DNA from: Dromaius novaehollandiae | Taxonomy: Eukaryota > Chordata > Aves > Casuariiformes > Dromaiidae | DNA: 64,000 bases | Assembly: GCF_036370855.1 (NCBI RefSeq) | Contig: NC_088102.1 | Coordinates: 69,945,601-70,009,600, forward strand | Direction: 5' to 3' | Part shown: piece after piece, positions 23,501 through 34,200 of the stretch | Layout: each line of letters begins with the position of its first letter | How positions within the stretch are numbered: position 1 is the first letter of the stretch | Notes under the pieces: model-generated | Told to the model about the DNA's origin: nothing | What the model saw: the letters and a program-made list of their open reading frames with translations, nothing else | Databases searched by the model: none | Position numbers and translations under genes: made by a program

Positions 23501-25240
23501 CTCTTAAAGCACTTGTCTACAAAAAAGTAATATATTCTTGCAAACAAAATAATGGGAAAAAAAGATATCATCATTGTAAACATTGGATGGAGGTTCTCTG
23601 GCTCAGAAAGCACACCATTCAATAAATCGAACTTCTATATTCTTACCTTCATATACAATTATAAGCGATTTTGTAGCAAAAGTATGCTGTGTGTTACATT
23701 TGTATTTTATTAATTTCATTATTAAAAAAACCTCAGATTTATTCATTTTCAATGTATACATCTTGGAAATGAAATTCTAGCCATCTTTGGCATCATTTTC
23801 TAAATGATTTGCATCCACCCAAACAAAATAATTCTCTCTACAGAAAGCATCAACAGAGTGCTTATTTAACCAATTTTGCATATGCTGCAGAAACTCTTTA
23901 TGGTTAGTACAGGTAAATATTTGTGAACATTACTCTTGTATTAAGAGCCTAACATAATTCCAATATATATTTAAAGTAGACTGGTCCTGTATATTCACTG
24001 TGGACAAAAAAGAAAATTGGTTATTGTGCCACTATGAGGAAAAAGGAGCCCTAAACGCTTAGGGTATAGAAACATTCAGAGTATAGAAATACCCTGCTAT
24101 GTGAGCTCAGGAAGCAAAGCTAATGTGTGGGCAAAATAAGAAAGGGTGTGAAACACGCTGAGCTTTCAGCATGCATGCTCTGATGTGCAGGCTAAGAGCT
24201 GCTGAGTTAGGCAAGAGAAAATACATCCCATAGAAATGCAGGCTACTTCTTCCCCAGGACAAGTGAGCAAAAAAGCTGCACCGTAACCTGCAGAATGACA
24301 ATTCCTTGTTTATGACAGTAATGACATACAGCTCTCTTTATTCAGAATAGACTGTATCGTTACCATCTATCTTCAGAATAAATGAAAAAGGAATCTCCAA
24401 ATTATATAAAATGGCTTTTCCCTGAGATGGTTCTTGCACTCCCAGGTTGCAAAAGACACAGAATGTTATAGCATTCTCCCTTAGCAATATTTATTGGCAA
24501 GACCTGCTACAAACTCTTACACAAAATCAGAACTTGATTTTCAAGGTAAAATCCACACACTTTACTTTGATACTAATGTTAATGTGGTAGAGATGTTTTA
24601 ATACTTCTCCAATTTCATTTTACTACATTAAATACATTGATCCAGATATTTTCCCTTTGAAAAAACAATCCTGACCATGGCATTCAGAGAATGGTTATTC
24701 CAATTAGACATAAGTTTCCACCTGCAAGATAAAGTGACTATTTAAACTGATATCATTATAAGGAGTATCTTAGAGTTCATCAAAAGTGGCCTTTAGCTCT
24801 TTCTTTTAAAAATGACTCCCTCCAGGCTTAAAAGCTTGCCCATCTACAGCTGGTTGTAGGATGATGGCCCTAAACTGGATAACATGAAAACTTTTGAGAT
24901 GCTGGGATTCAGCTGTATCAATTGACATAATGCAATTGGTAAAATTCATGAAGAAAGCTGTTGCTGTTTCTTAAAGGGAAAATTTTAACAGAAAGAGATC
25001 ATTAATATTCAAAAGAAAATCTGCAGTTTAGAAATTAAACCATGAGAAGTACAAGGATTGCCTCTTACAGCTGAGAGAAGAAAAAAATGTACACTACTGA
25101 AATTGGATTTTTATTTAATTGCTCAGATTAATATGCATACTTACATATTTGTTAGTTCTCCGATTTTTCTTTTTTTCCTTTTTGCAGAGGCGGGAGCATT
25201 CGACAATCTACCTTTACCAGAGGAAACAAACCAATCTTGA
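17439..25240 (+). CDS. GAL: Galanin and GMAP prepropeptide
   Basis: Secreted neuropeptide precursor that yields galanin, a ligand of GALR1-3, and galanin message-associated peptide (GMAP). Coding exons are 17439-17519, 18233-18287, 19853-19939, 22675-22752 and 25188-25240. They total 354 bases, or 117 residues plus stop, close to the family norm of about 120. All junctions are GT-AG and all phases agree (0, 1, 1, 1). Residues 1-27 form the signal peptide (hydrophobic core FLCLSLILCAALSEAV). AKEKR (28-32) ends in a dibasic site. Galanin is residues 33-61, beginning GWTLNSAGYLLGPHA, the invariant receptor-binding N-terminus. Gly62 is the amide donor and Lys63-Arg64 the second cleavage site. GMAP is residues 65-117, with the conserved core NIVRTIIEFLTYLHLKEAGA. 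The start is the ATG at the first base of the exon, followed by a canonical signal peptide. Identification is secure; exact exon ends are by eye. Confidence 0.97.
17520..18232 (+). other. GAL intron 2
   Basis: The intron has a GTAAGT donor and ends in a long pyrimidine tract (TTTTTTTCTTTCTTTAAG) before the galanin exon. It holds the 26-bp tandem duplication; nothing else is recognised. GC content falls sharply after about 17,680. Confidence 0.85.
17560..17611. repeat. 26-bp tandem duplication in GAL intron 2
   Basis: Two copies of cagagtccaggtctacc begin at 17,560 and 17,586, each followed by a GGCGGCGGG-like tail. It lies about 40 bases after the signal-peptide exon, inside the GC-rich start of the intron. 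Confidence 0.85.
18233..18287 (+). CDS. GAL: GAL exon 3: N-terminal half of galanin
   Basis: Fifty-five bases, phase 0 to 1. It encodes AKEKRGWTLNSAGYLLGP plus the first base of the following His codon. This is the Lys-Arg processing site and galanin residues 1-13, the part that engages GALR receptors and is nearly invariant in vertebrates. The donor is CAC|GTAAGT. Confidence 0.97.
18288..19852 (+). other. GAL intron 3
   Basis: AT-rich intron from GTAAGT to TTTTTTTTCGTCAG. It contains a repeated 17-mer (acctggctttattatac at 18,773 and 18,798). Nothing else is recognised. Confidence 0.85.
19853..19939 (+). CDS. GAL: GAL exon 4: C-terminal half of galanin and start of GMAP
   Basis: Eighty-seven bases, phase 1 to 1. 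It encodes (H)AVDNHRSFNDKHGFS, then Gly-Lys-Arg, then EIQPDEDIKA. It completes the 29-residue peptide, supplies the glycine used for C-terminal amidation and the dibasic cleavage site, and opens GMAP. The peptide would end in Ser-amide; chicken galanin, as I recall it, ends in Thr-amide. Confidence 0.97.
19940..22674 (+). other. GAL intron 4
   Basis: A 2.7-kb AT-rich intron, from GTAATG to TTTTCTAG. Open frames inside it (for example 21,789-22,157) show no domain or splice context. No repeat could be named. Confidence 0.85.
22675..22752 (+). CDS. GAL: GAL exon 5: GMAP core
   Basis: Seventy-eight bases, phase 1 to 1. It encodes (G)NLGRPLADENIVRTIIEFL then TYLHLK, the most conserved part of GMAP, predicted to be an amphipathic helix. 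The acceptor is TTTTCTAG and the donor AAAG|GTTAGT. Confidence 0.96.
22753..25187 (+). other. GAL intron 5
   Basis: A 2.4-kb AT-rich intron with a good terminal pyrimidine tract (TTTTTCTTTTTTTCCTTTTTGCAG). Nothing else is recognised. Confidence 0.85.
25188..25240 (+). CDS. GAL: GAL exon 6: C-terminus of GMAP
   Basis: Fifty-three coding bases ending in TGA at 25,238-25,240. It encodes EAGAFDNLPLPEETNQS. The EAGA(L/F)D motif matches the family; the acidic tail is variable between species. Confidence 0.96.
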
Positions 25241-25475
25241 AAAAGAACACATTTTTATTTTGTTGTAGTGTAAATTCAGACTGAATTCTAAACAAAAGAT
25301 CCAAATGACCAAAAGATGAGAATTATTGGTTACATTAATCTGATAATGGCAAACAGCTTTATGCCTTCTTGGTTTTTCTTTCTTTCTTTCTTTCTTTCTT
25401 TTTTTCTGTGATGTTGCATTGTAAAATTTTCTGTAGGTAAATGATAAAATAAAAATAAGGAGCAACAATGTTTTG
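25241..25475 (+). terminator. GAL 3' UTR with poly(A) signal
   Basis: About 230 bases follow the stop codon. AATAAA is at 25,448-25,453, followed by a T-rich stretch (TGTTTTGACTCATTTCCC) that could be the downstream element, so cleavage is expected near 25,470. A (TTTC)n tract sits inside the UTR. Further AATAAA words occur at about 25,580 and 25,600 and could serve as alternative sites. Confidence 0.6.
25373..25405. repeat. (TTTC)n microsatellite in GAL 3' UTR
   Basis: Six perfect TTTC units (25,375-25,398) run into a T stretch. It lies between the stop codon and the likely poly(A) signal, so it would be transcribed as a pyrimidine-rich segment of the mRNA. Confidence 0.9.
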
Positions 25476-27689
25476 ACTCATTTCCCTTTAAACAGCATTT
25501 TAAAATTAAATACACAACAGCACACAATACCTAGTATACCAAACCCAAGTTAAATTATTTAGCCTATGCTGTATCTATATTAATAAAAATTGCAGTAAAA
25601 TAAAGCAAATACTGCCTATTAAGCACTTCAGCTGACTGATTCTGAGAAGCACAAGGGAAGTGACTGCACACTGCTACCATTGCACAGTCTTTTTATGTCA
25701 CAGAGATAATTTGTCCGTACTTCTAGGCTCCACGGAAGTCTTTCTTCCTGTCCATGTCTTCACTGATGTGAAACAGATTCATATTCATTTTACATTTCAT
25801 ATTATTCACCTGTAATAAACCAGCCCACAGACTGTAGCTTAGCTTCAAAGAACACAAATTGAACTGTTCTGCACAAGTTCACACACATCTTTTTTAAACA
25901 AAGGGCTAGTTACACAAGCTATGCACTACTTCTGCTGTCTACAATACTGGATCTGTGCTCTTTAATGATAAAACTCTACTGCCTGCTCCAAAGTTAAACA
26001 AATACTTGATTTTATGAGGGTCTTTAGTCCAGGTCCAGTAAAGCCCTTGAATACATGCTTAACAATACTTAAGTGCTTTGATGCACCAGGATCAGAATGC
26101 TATGCCCATATAAATGTTGCAGAAAGAGTAAGAAAAGGTTTGAGAAGATGCAAAATTTTATAAAGGTTCTTCACATTTAGATGACTTTCACCCTGGGCAT
26201 AGTGCAATGAAATACTGTCCTTTCAAAATGCTGCTTACCAGAGCGCACAGACTGACAGGAAATTTCGCAGAACGACTATTACATAATCTGTTTTTCACTT
26301 TTATCATAGCAGAATATGTTCTAGAAGCCAAGCCATTAGTGGCTAATTTGAAGCCACAAGGCTCACCTTGTCAATCAATTTGTGCTGTCCTTTTGATAAT
26401 CACTCAGCCTCTGATCTAATGTCCAATGTTATCAGAGTACATTTTCCATCAGATTCAACAGGCTTTCGAGCAAGAGCTTCGGAGAGAGTTTTACTGTTTT
26501 TTTTCGGAAGGAGTAATATCAAAAGTATACACTGAAAGTGCTGCTAGACCTACTCTATTTGATAAATTAGTGGGATTCCAAAACTTGCAAAAAGAATAGA
26601 CTGAAATTTAACTTGCATACATTAATATAATTCAGTAGTTTCAGACTCTCAATTTCACTAGTGACAGTCAGCTTTCCAGTTACAGACTTGACCAGAGCCC
26701 ACTAAAATCAAGAGGATTTTTTCCACAGCCTTCTGTGGACTTTGGTTCTGAACTGCTAAAAACCAGTATGCATTTGCAACACTCAGTCACAAGTCATCTT
26801 TCTACAGAAAAGCAGTTGAATCTACAATCAAATAAAGAGAACATAATCTTAGCATTAAATTTGTTTTCTTTCCACATACAAAACTTAGTTTAAAATAAAC
26901 AGTTAATATTATTTAAAATCAAATTAGCACACTGTCAACCTCATTAAAGTTAAAACGCGTTCTACGTAGTGGTAGATATATTTCATGCAGTCTCCTCGCA
27001 ATGGTTGCTTGAGATGCTTTATGGTGAAAAATCTCATGAGATCAAGTGCCTGGGAAGATTTCCAGCAGTGTCTAAGGAGGGAGTCCCACAAGTTCTTTAC
27101 TCTTTACACTGCTCTGTTATATGCATAGATTTTAAAAATACAAAGGATCATTTTCATTTAATTGCCTAAGATAGTGCATACCTTTTCACTCAGTAATTAT
27201 CACATTGAAACTCATATTGGTAATAATATTCCCAAATATGGAGAGAGGTACAATTTTTAAAGTTTCTTTATCCTCCGCTGCTCTTAACTTTCAAAAATCA
27301 AAGGAAAAGCAGTAAAGGGTTTTTTTTCTATGTCAATTTCAGTAACGTTCTTATTTTATTAATGTTCTTTTTTTATTTAAAGAATTCCTTACATCTCCAT
27401 GTCTCGGATTGAAATTCTGCAAATAGTTGGAATAATATCTCCATAATCAACCTCTCAAACAAATGCCAGATAAAAGATGGCCTTTATACCATAATTTGAA
27501 AGCCTTGAGTTTCAACAGAGCAAAGAGAAGATAAAAAGATGCTATTGGTTTCAGCAGAAAATAAAAAAAGGAGACTCTCATTTTACTAATTTGCCCGTTC
27601 CCATAAAACACATCCCACTCCTGTGTAGGACTAGATCAGACATTTATCTGCATTCCAGACAAAAGCCAAAGTCTAAAAAATGAGTCAAA
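25476..27689. other. Intergenic GAL-SPX2 spacer, part 1
   Basis: AT-rich, no supported exon. The frames present are short and lack splice context. No repeat family could be assigned. Confidence 0.5.
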
Positions 27690-28195
27690 CTTTGTTGCAA
27701 TGTTTGCCAACGATAGGAAATTATTCAACAGTCAAACTCAGAACCGACAAGGAACAGGAGGCTTGCTGATCTGAGCGACTGAACAACAAAATGGCAAATG
27801 ATATCAAATGCTGCTATAAGCAAAGTAATACACATGGAGAAAAACAACCTTAATTTTACCTACATATAATTGTGGTCTAAATTATCTCAGGAAAAAAAAG
27901 CTTACACTCACTGTACACGGTCCTCTAAAAATTTCGGTTTGAACCTCAGCAGCAGTTAAAAAGGCCAATGGAATGTTAGGAATTATAATGAAAAAAAGCT
28001 GAAAACAACCCAGAAAGCATCATTATACCACCGTGCCCAGCTTTGACACCGGTTGCAGCTCTGATCACCTCACTGCAAAAAAGAGTACTGTAGAACTAGA
28101 AAAGCTATAGAGAAAAGTGAGTATCTTCAGTGACAGGGAGCACCTTTTTGTACCCAGAGAGATTAAATAGACTGTGATTCCTTAGCTAGAGAAAG
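27690..28195 (+). mobile_element. Ancient CR1 LINE relic, sense, 5' piece
   Basis: The + strand follows the old amniote CR1 ORF2 region in diverged form: 'tttgccaacgataggaaattattc' (reverse transcriptase palm region), 'caaaatggcaaatgatatcaaatg', 'caaagtaatacacatggagaaaa', 'ggtctaaattatctcagg', 'aaaaaggccaatggaatgttagg' and later 'agagagattaaatagactg'. Many substitutions and indels; no open frame survives. Confidence 0.7.
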
Positions 28196-28394
28196 AGACT
28201 CATAAGGAGAGAGCTGGCGGTCTGGAGTGTCATGGAGAAAGGGCCTGGGGAATTCACTCCTTGTAACCCAGGAATTAATGACCCACCTGATGAATCACCT
28301 GACGAAATGATCAAGTAACAGTTTTGGACGGCGCCCCAGAAACAGAAGTCCTTCTCCATACACTTCATAACGAAATCGCAGTGCTGATAGGCAC
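28196..28394. other. Unassigned 0.2-kb block between two CR1 pieces
   Basis: Higher GC than its surroundings. It separates two same-strand pieces of the ancient CR1 at the point where the middle of the 3' end would be expected. It may be an unrecognised insertion or simply badly decayed CR1; the sequence alone does not decide. Confidence 0.35.
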
Positions 28395-28515
28395 AGTGTG
28401 TTGTGGAGGTTTCATAGGTTCTGAAAGGAAACAGCTAAATTCATGGAAGAAAAGTCCATCAAAGGCTATTGGTCCAAGTTGCTTCGATTAGCTCAAGAAG
28501 TCCCAGACTGAACTG
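28395..28515 (+). mobile_element. Ancient CR1 LINE relic, sense, 3' piece
   Basis: 'aaattcatggaagaaaagtccatcaaaggctattgg' (about 28,436-28,472) matches the diagnostic CR1 3' phrase about the 'gaggataggtccatcaatggctatt' block. Same strand as 27,690-28,195, so it is probably the same insertion. Confidence 0.7.
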
Positions 28516-31500
28516 TTTCTTAGAACATGTTATGGACATTTGTGTGTGCAGATGTACAAAACAATCCTTACAACGTGACCCGCAGTTCAAAGTTAATTAA
28601 AGAAGGATTCTGCACAGCATCCCATGCCAATTTACAAAGGAAACTTAAAAATTCCAAATTTTTAGCTAACAGTTCTGCAGAAATTAATAGTACATTTAAC
28701 CAAAATAGGTATGGCTTTAATACAGTGCTCCATCTGTCAGGTAATCTCACTGAGACTTGTTTAAATGAAGACTGGTTCAATGTAGAAGAGGCTATTTCCA
28801 GTGGCACCACTGACATAAAACAGTCTGCTCAGATGAGGAAGTCATTAGGCAGCTGACAGGATACATGTATTTTCCCACCTGCCTACTCATGTAAAGGTCA
28901 GACTGCAAAAATTAGCATAAAGAAATTAGATAGGCACTCAGAATACTGAGAAAGCTTGATACTGGGATCAACATAAATCTGCTTTCAAGTTTAGTATTAC
29001 AATAGTTAAAAAGGAACTATAGTCCTTTTTTGTCTGACTAGCACACTAACTTCTTAAGATAACAGAGCGTCTCGGGGCAAATTAGTTCACAAAAGGTTCT
29101 AACAATTTCTTAGCTGTTCTTCTGCCTTTCAAACAATATGAGGAGATATGAGATAGTATATGAAGTAGTGCATTAATAACTCACAGAAAAAGCCATGAAA
29201 TTTTTCATGTGCTTTCAGAATATGCAATACAAAAAAGAAAAGTTAGATATGGGCACCAGAAAATATTATTTTGCAATTAGTAGAGTATATTAATTACCTC
29301 AGGAGATTTCTAAGGCAGATATGAGGATTAAAAGAAGGACTAGAGCTAAGTGTATTGGCAGAACAAATGAATTTTCACTAATTAATGAAGTACCTCAATA
29401 AACCGCAGTACTTTTTCTGTCTGTTTTGTGATCAATCGTTTGTTTGTACATTAAAGCAAACAACAGTTCCGATACTTAATTTTGTGAGGACTGAGCATGG
29501 ACTGGGGACAATGCATGACTTGACCACCCATAGGAAACAGCAACTCACAGATTGCTCTACTACTCAGACTCTGTAGTTAGGTATATATGTGATACTTAGG
29601 GCTCAATATTTAATCTCTTGGAGAGTAAGGCATTTCTAACTTTGTGTGCAGCACTAAGCACTTCACAAGACTGAGCTTTGCAAAGTTAGAAGTGAGCTAC
29701 AGATGAGAATTATTTTGTGTCCTTCCTTTTAAAGCAGTACATCCTTCCTAAATATTTTTTCTCAGAGCCCTTGAGATGCAACTCACGAATGTTCCATCAT
29801 CTGTGGTATTTCTGATCGACTTCATCTCTATAGATTTTTCACTGATGAAGTACATACAAATCACACAGCTCTTCTGAGTGCTAGGGGACATTCACGGGTC
29901 TCATACAGAATGTCTGTCTCAGGGGAAATTCTAAAATACCAAAATACATTCTGTTTCAGACTGGGATAAAATTCAATTTGTTTAAAATATTTTTGACTTT
30001 GTTATAATTTCTAAGGTAAACATTGACTATTTATCACTTGCAAACACTGAAATAATCGATTCAAAATGGATTGCTCCCGTAATTTCCCTTCAGAATGGTT
30101 ACGGGGTCATAGGTTCTCTTGAAACGGTTCTATTTAGTTGAAAACTGATCCATCAGAGAATACTTGATCAGGTTTAGGTACTCCATACTGAAGGTGATGG
30201 TTCTCAGACAAGATTTAAAATGGAGGTTCTGATCATTTATGTCAATATAAGTTCCTAGCTCATATTTGTAGAGCTAGTATTCATTGCTTGCTATTTATTC
30301 AGATTTCAGTGCAGAGGAATCGTATCCTGCTTCACGAAGATCCTTCTGCAGTTTCAGGGAGATGTCCTATTCCTCTATAATTCCTGCTTTAAGAGATGGC
30401 AGAGCTGGGAATCATCAGCATTCTGGCAGATTTCACACTTCCTGATCTCAGCAGCTATTTAAACCCAACTCAAAGCAGCCTCCACAGCTTTGCGTGAGAA
30501 TTGTACACAGGTCTTGTGTGTGTGCAAATCAGTATTTGGGGACACAGGCTGGGTAACTTCAGTTAGGATTCTTCTCATGAACTTTAGGCACTTAACCTAA
30601 TGAATGGAGCGGGATAGCTTGGAGAGGGCAGTTCTGCTAACTGAAGACCTGAATCCCCTTCTGCTCTCTGCTCACTAGAGAGTGAGCCCTGGCTCTGAAT
30701 TCAGAGGAACCCTCTTTGTTAGGTGCTTAGGCTCGCTACTTCAAACCAAACAGGATAAACTTAGGCCTTAAGACTTAGCTAACCAGTGGAAACAGACAGG
30801 CAAAAGAACCATGTTTTTACAGCTAAGTGTTACACATTTGTTTAAGCATCACTTTTAAAAACAGGCTTGCAAGTTGCATCGCTTGCTTTTTATGCTAGTT
30901 GCTTATGTATATCTGCACTTGCTAATTTTTAAATATACAGCTCTTCAAAGTCAGCATGTGAGGGCCAAATCCTGACCTAGTCAAACTCAGTGTAGAGATG
31001 CTGACAACCTTGAGGTATAGCTATCTATATCAGTTAAGATCTGACCCATCCAGCGGAGCAATGCTATGACAACATTTCAGTTCTGTAAGTAGCAGATTTT
31101 ACATCAAATGTACCTTCAGAAAAAAAGGCTATAGTCACTCTCATACTGTACGCTGTTCTCCTTCTTCCCACCTGCTGCAAAGTACATTATTCATGAAATC
31201 CTTCTGTCATTTTATGCCTTCAGAATCCTCCACTGATTCAAACAGGCCATTAAGGAAATGATACTGTTTCTCTCTGTTATTTAGAAATGTCTCCTAATCT
31301 GTGAAATCTTAATGAATTTTATGTAGTTCAAACTGTATAAAACTTTTCTCTCTGCCTTTTGCTCCATTTTCATTTGAATTCCTTTCTCACCATATATTAT
31401 AAACAGTATTTTATCTCTCACCACAGGCCTCAAACATCTGTTTCCAAAACTCAGTTTGATAAAACATAATAGTTTTGTCATGGTAATCATTATTTTGGTA

Positions 31501-33924
31501 TCCTTCTCCCCAGTCTAGCCACCTATTAGCATAATATAGAGTAATTACCAATAATACATATTTGTGATAGTGTTAACAAGCCAAGTTTTCTTGACTGGGT
31601 ACAGGGAAGCAGATTCAACATGTTTTGCTTTCTCCACTCTACAGTAGCCATTATGCATAGGTGTTATTCCTTTTTTCAGTCAGATAGAAAGGCTGCTTTT
31701 CCTTGTGCAAAAAGAAAAAACAAACCTTTTCGCCTTGCTACTTTTTATGAATTCTGAGTGGAATCATATCTGTAGTGGACAAACTTGAGGTACATTTTTG
31801 GGAAGAATCAGGAGACTATAGGATTCTGATCCTCTATCTTCAAAAGTGATTTAAGGCCAGCTTTTTGGAAGCCTTAAGGCATGTTGAGATGCAGACACAC
31901 TTGACTGGATTTACGGAAGTGTGCAAGCAGGTCAGGTGTCGAACTCCCAGTGAGAGTCAAAATTTTATTTATATGCAACGCAAAACTTCATTAAAGGAAA
32001 AACTTGTGTGCACTTATGAATCCAGCTTGACACTAATTCAAATCTCAAGATGTCAAAGTATATTAAAAAATCTGACCCTTACAGGAGAAAGCCTGGACAA
32101 CGCTACTAACCTGTATCGACAAAAGCTGTTCTTTGTTACCATGGGTTTACACATATCTAACCACAGCTGTGATGTTAGCCAGCAAATAAAACCATCTCGC
32201 CAACATCACAAGGCCAAACAAGTGCTAATAAAATGCCAAGGCAAATACATAGCAATGCGTGGTTACAGCTCTGGGCTCATACATAACATGAGCCAGATCT
32301 TTTGCGTATGCATCTCGCGATAAGAACACAGTCAGGTGCCCATGCACTATGAGAATGCTGGGGCGCCAGCTGCTGACAGCTGACAAAACTTCCGCCAGCT
32401 AGAGTTTCTAGTGCAGACATCACCTAAATTTCCCCTCAAAGGTAATAAGACTTTGGTACCTTAATGCTTAAAATTGTTGTAGAAAATGGATCTCGCACCT
32501 CCTTCCGAAAACTGCATCCTTCCACTACACCATCTGGAAAAAAAACCTTTTTAGCAGAATCTCTGATTCAGTTTAGTACCAGTAATGATAAAAACAAACA
32601 AAACCCTTCAGCTATGGCTTGAGGCAGGAAAGACTGCCCTTTAAATGAAAAAAAACATAACTACCAAACTGAACAGTGAATATACATTAACAGTCCAAGA
32701 AAAGCCTGAAAGCCTCCGCACGTGTGAACCCTTTAGCTTTACCGGTCTTGCAGCACTTCCCTTCTAAGCCTCCTAGTGCCACTTCCCAGCAAAATCATCT
32801 TCAGAGAGGACGCTTTTCATGTTTTCCCGGCAATGTTTTCTGTCCTGTCGTGCCAGCTCTGAAGTAGGACTGGTAGTTAGGGGGCTAAGCCAGCCATGAT
32901 TTGCTCACGCAGCCCGATGGCTTTTGCAGCGTACAGGGTTTTAAAAGCTTTGATGACTGCATGTTTTTTGCTGAGTTTCTTAGTTTGCAAATATTATTTG
33001 TAAAAAAGCTTTATAGTTCAATGCGGCTGTGCTAGGAGGCCAAAGGCTGGACTGGCATAAACTGAAAAGGTTTGTTGATTTCTGGGAAATAAAACAGATT
33101 TATACGATTTGGAGAGTCAGCCTGAAGAGGTACCATAAAAGCAGAGGTGAGTTCAAACAACTGTTAAACAGGACAACTTCATGCTGCTACCTGGATTATT
33201 TGCTCCTTGGATATTCTTCTGAACGGAAGCAAGTCACTGCAGCTGGAAATGAAAGTCACACTGTGCTGCCAGGATTTTGCAACTCAGCAGTATTAAATAG
33301 TCATGGCAGTGGCTTCTGGCTACTTCTTTCAATGGCAAAGCCACAGATAGGCTATATATTGCAGTATTTGGAAGTAAGAGTAGATCAGCAGGGCCTTGAT
33401 TTTGTGCTGATCTTGGGCCTGACAATTTCTTTTAAGTGAGCAAAGAAGAGATTTTGAGATGAGAGGCCTGGTGGTGGAGAGGAGAGTTGTAGTGTCTCTA
33501 CTAAATTTGTGACAAGAGATGATTTCCACGGCTCTAACATAAGCAAGAAGATGGCCTCTGGTAATCCTTTCTCCTCGCTCTGTTAGCTGTATCTTTATTA
33601 ATTAATGCAAGAGAAAAGACAGAAAAAGAATTCTATGGAGAAATACTAGACAACATATATTTTTCTTTCAGAAACTTGTTCTTACATGACAAGAAATTAT
33701 TCCTAACATAAAGAAATAAGAAAATAATCAAGCCATCAAGCTACCAAGGAAATGCCAGGAATTTCTCAGACGAAATTCTTTTCCCGTTTGCAAATCCAGT
33801 AATTCTTCAACTCATAAAATTGTTTGGCAAAAAAGAAATGCAAGAGCTCATCTAAACTATTCTCCAGTTCACAGAAAGATAAACTACTGCTAAACCATAC
33901 TTGAGGAGTGCTTGTTTTTAAGCC
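28516..33924. other. Intergenic GAL-SPX2 spacer, part 2
   Basis: AT-rich, with no supported gene. The longest frame (31,865-32,323 on +, 152 codons) has no recognisable domain, signal peptide or splice context. It sits in ordinary intergenic composition, so I treat it as chance. Confidence 0.5.
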
Positions 33925-34200
33925 CTGCAGCATTAAATGCTCCACAATCCCTCCAAGCAACTAGTCCAGTGCTTCACTGTCCTCTACTACTGGAAAGCGT
34001 TTCCTGATATAGAACCAGAATTTTCTTTCTGCCTTTTATACCTAGTACTATGGACATGGAAAAAGCATGTTCCCTTTGCAGTTACCGATTTTGTCTTTCA
34101 AAGCAGTTACTATGCCCTCTCTCATAACCCTTTTGCATTCTCTTCTTTAAGCTAAACAACCACAGCCTGCTAAACTTTGAGGGAAACACGGTAAAGAGTT
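33925..34200 (-). mobile_element. Ancient CR1 LINE relic, antisense
   Basis: The + strand reads as the reverse complement of a CR1 3' end: a 'ccagtgcttcactgtcctc' block, 'gaaagcgtttcctgatatagaacc' (the RKNFF-type block reversed), then 'actatgccctctctcataac...ttctcttctttaagctaaacaacc', which matches the usual antisense 'atcatgtcccctc...cttttccaggctaaacaaacc' wording. Strongly decayed; ends approximate. Confidence 0.65.

Noticed and set aside
31865-32323. 152-codon + strand frame as a possible gene
   Set aside because: No recognisable domain, no signal peptide, no promoter or splice context, and composition like the surrounding intergenic DNA.
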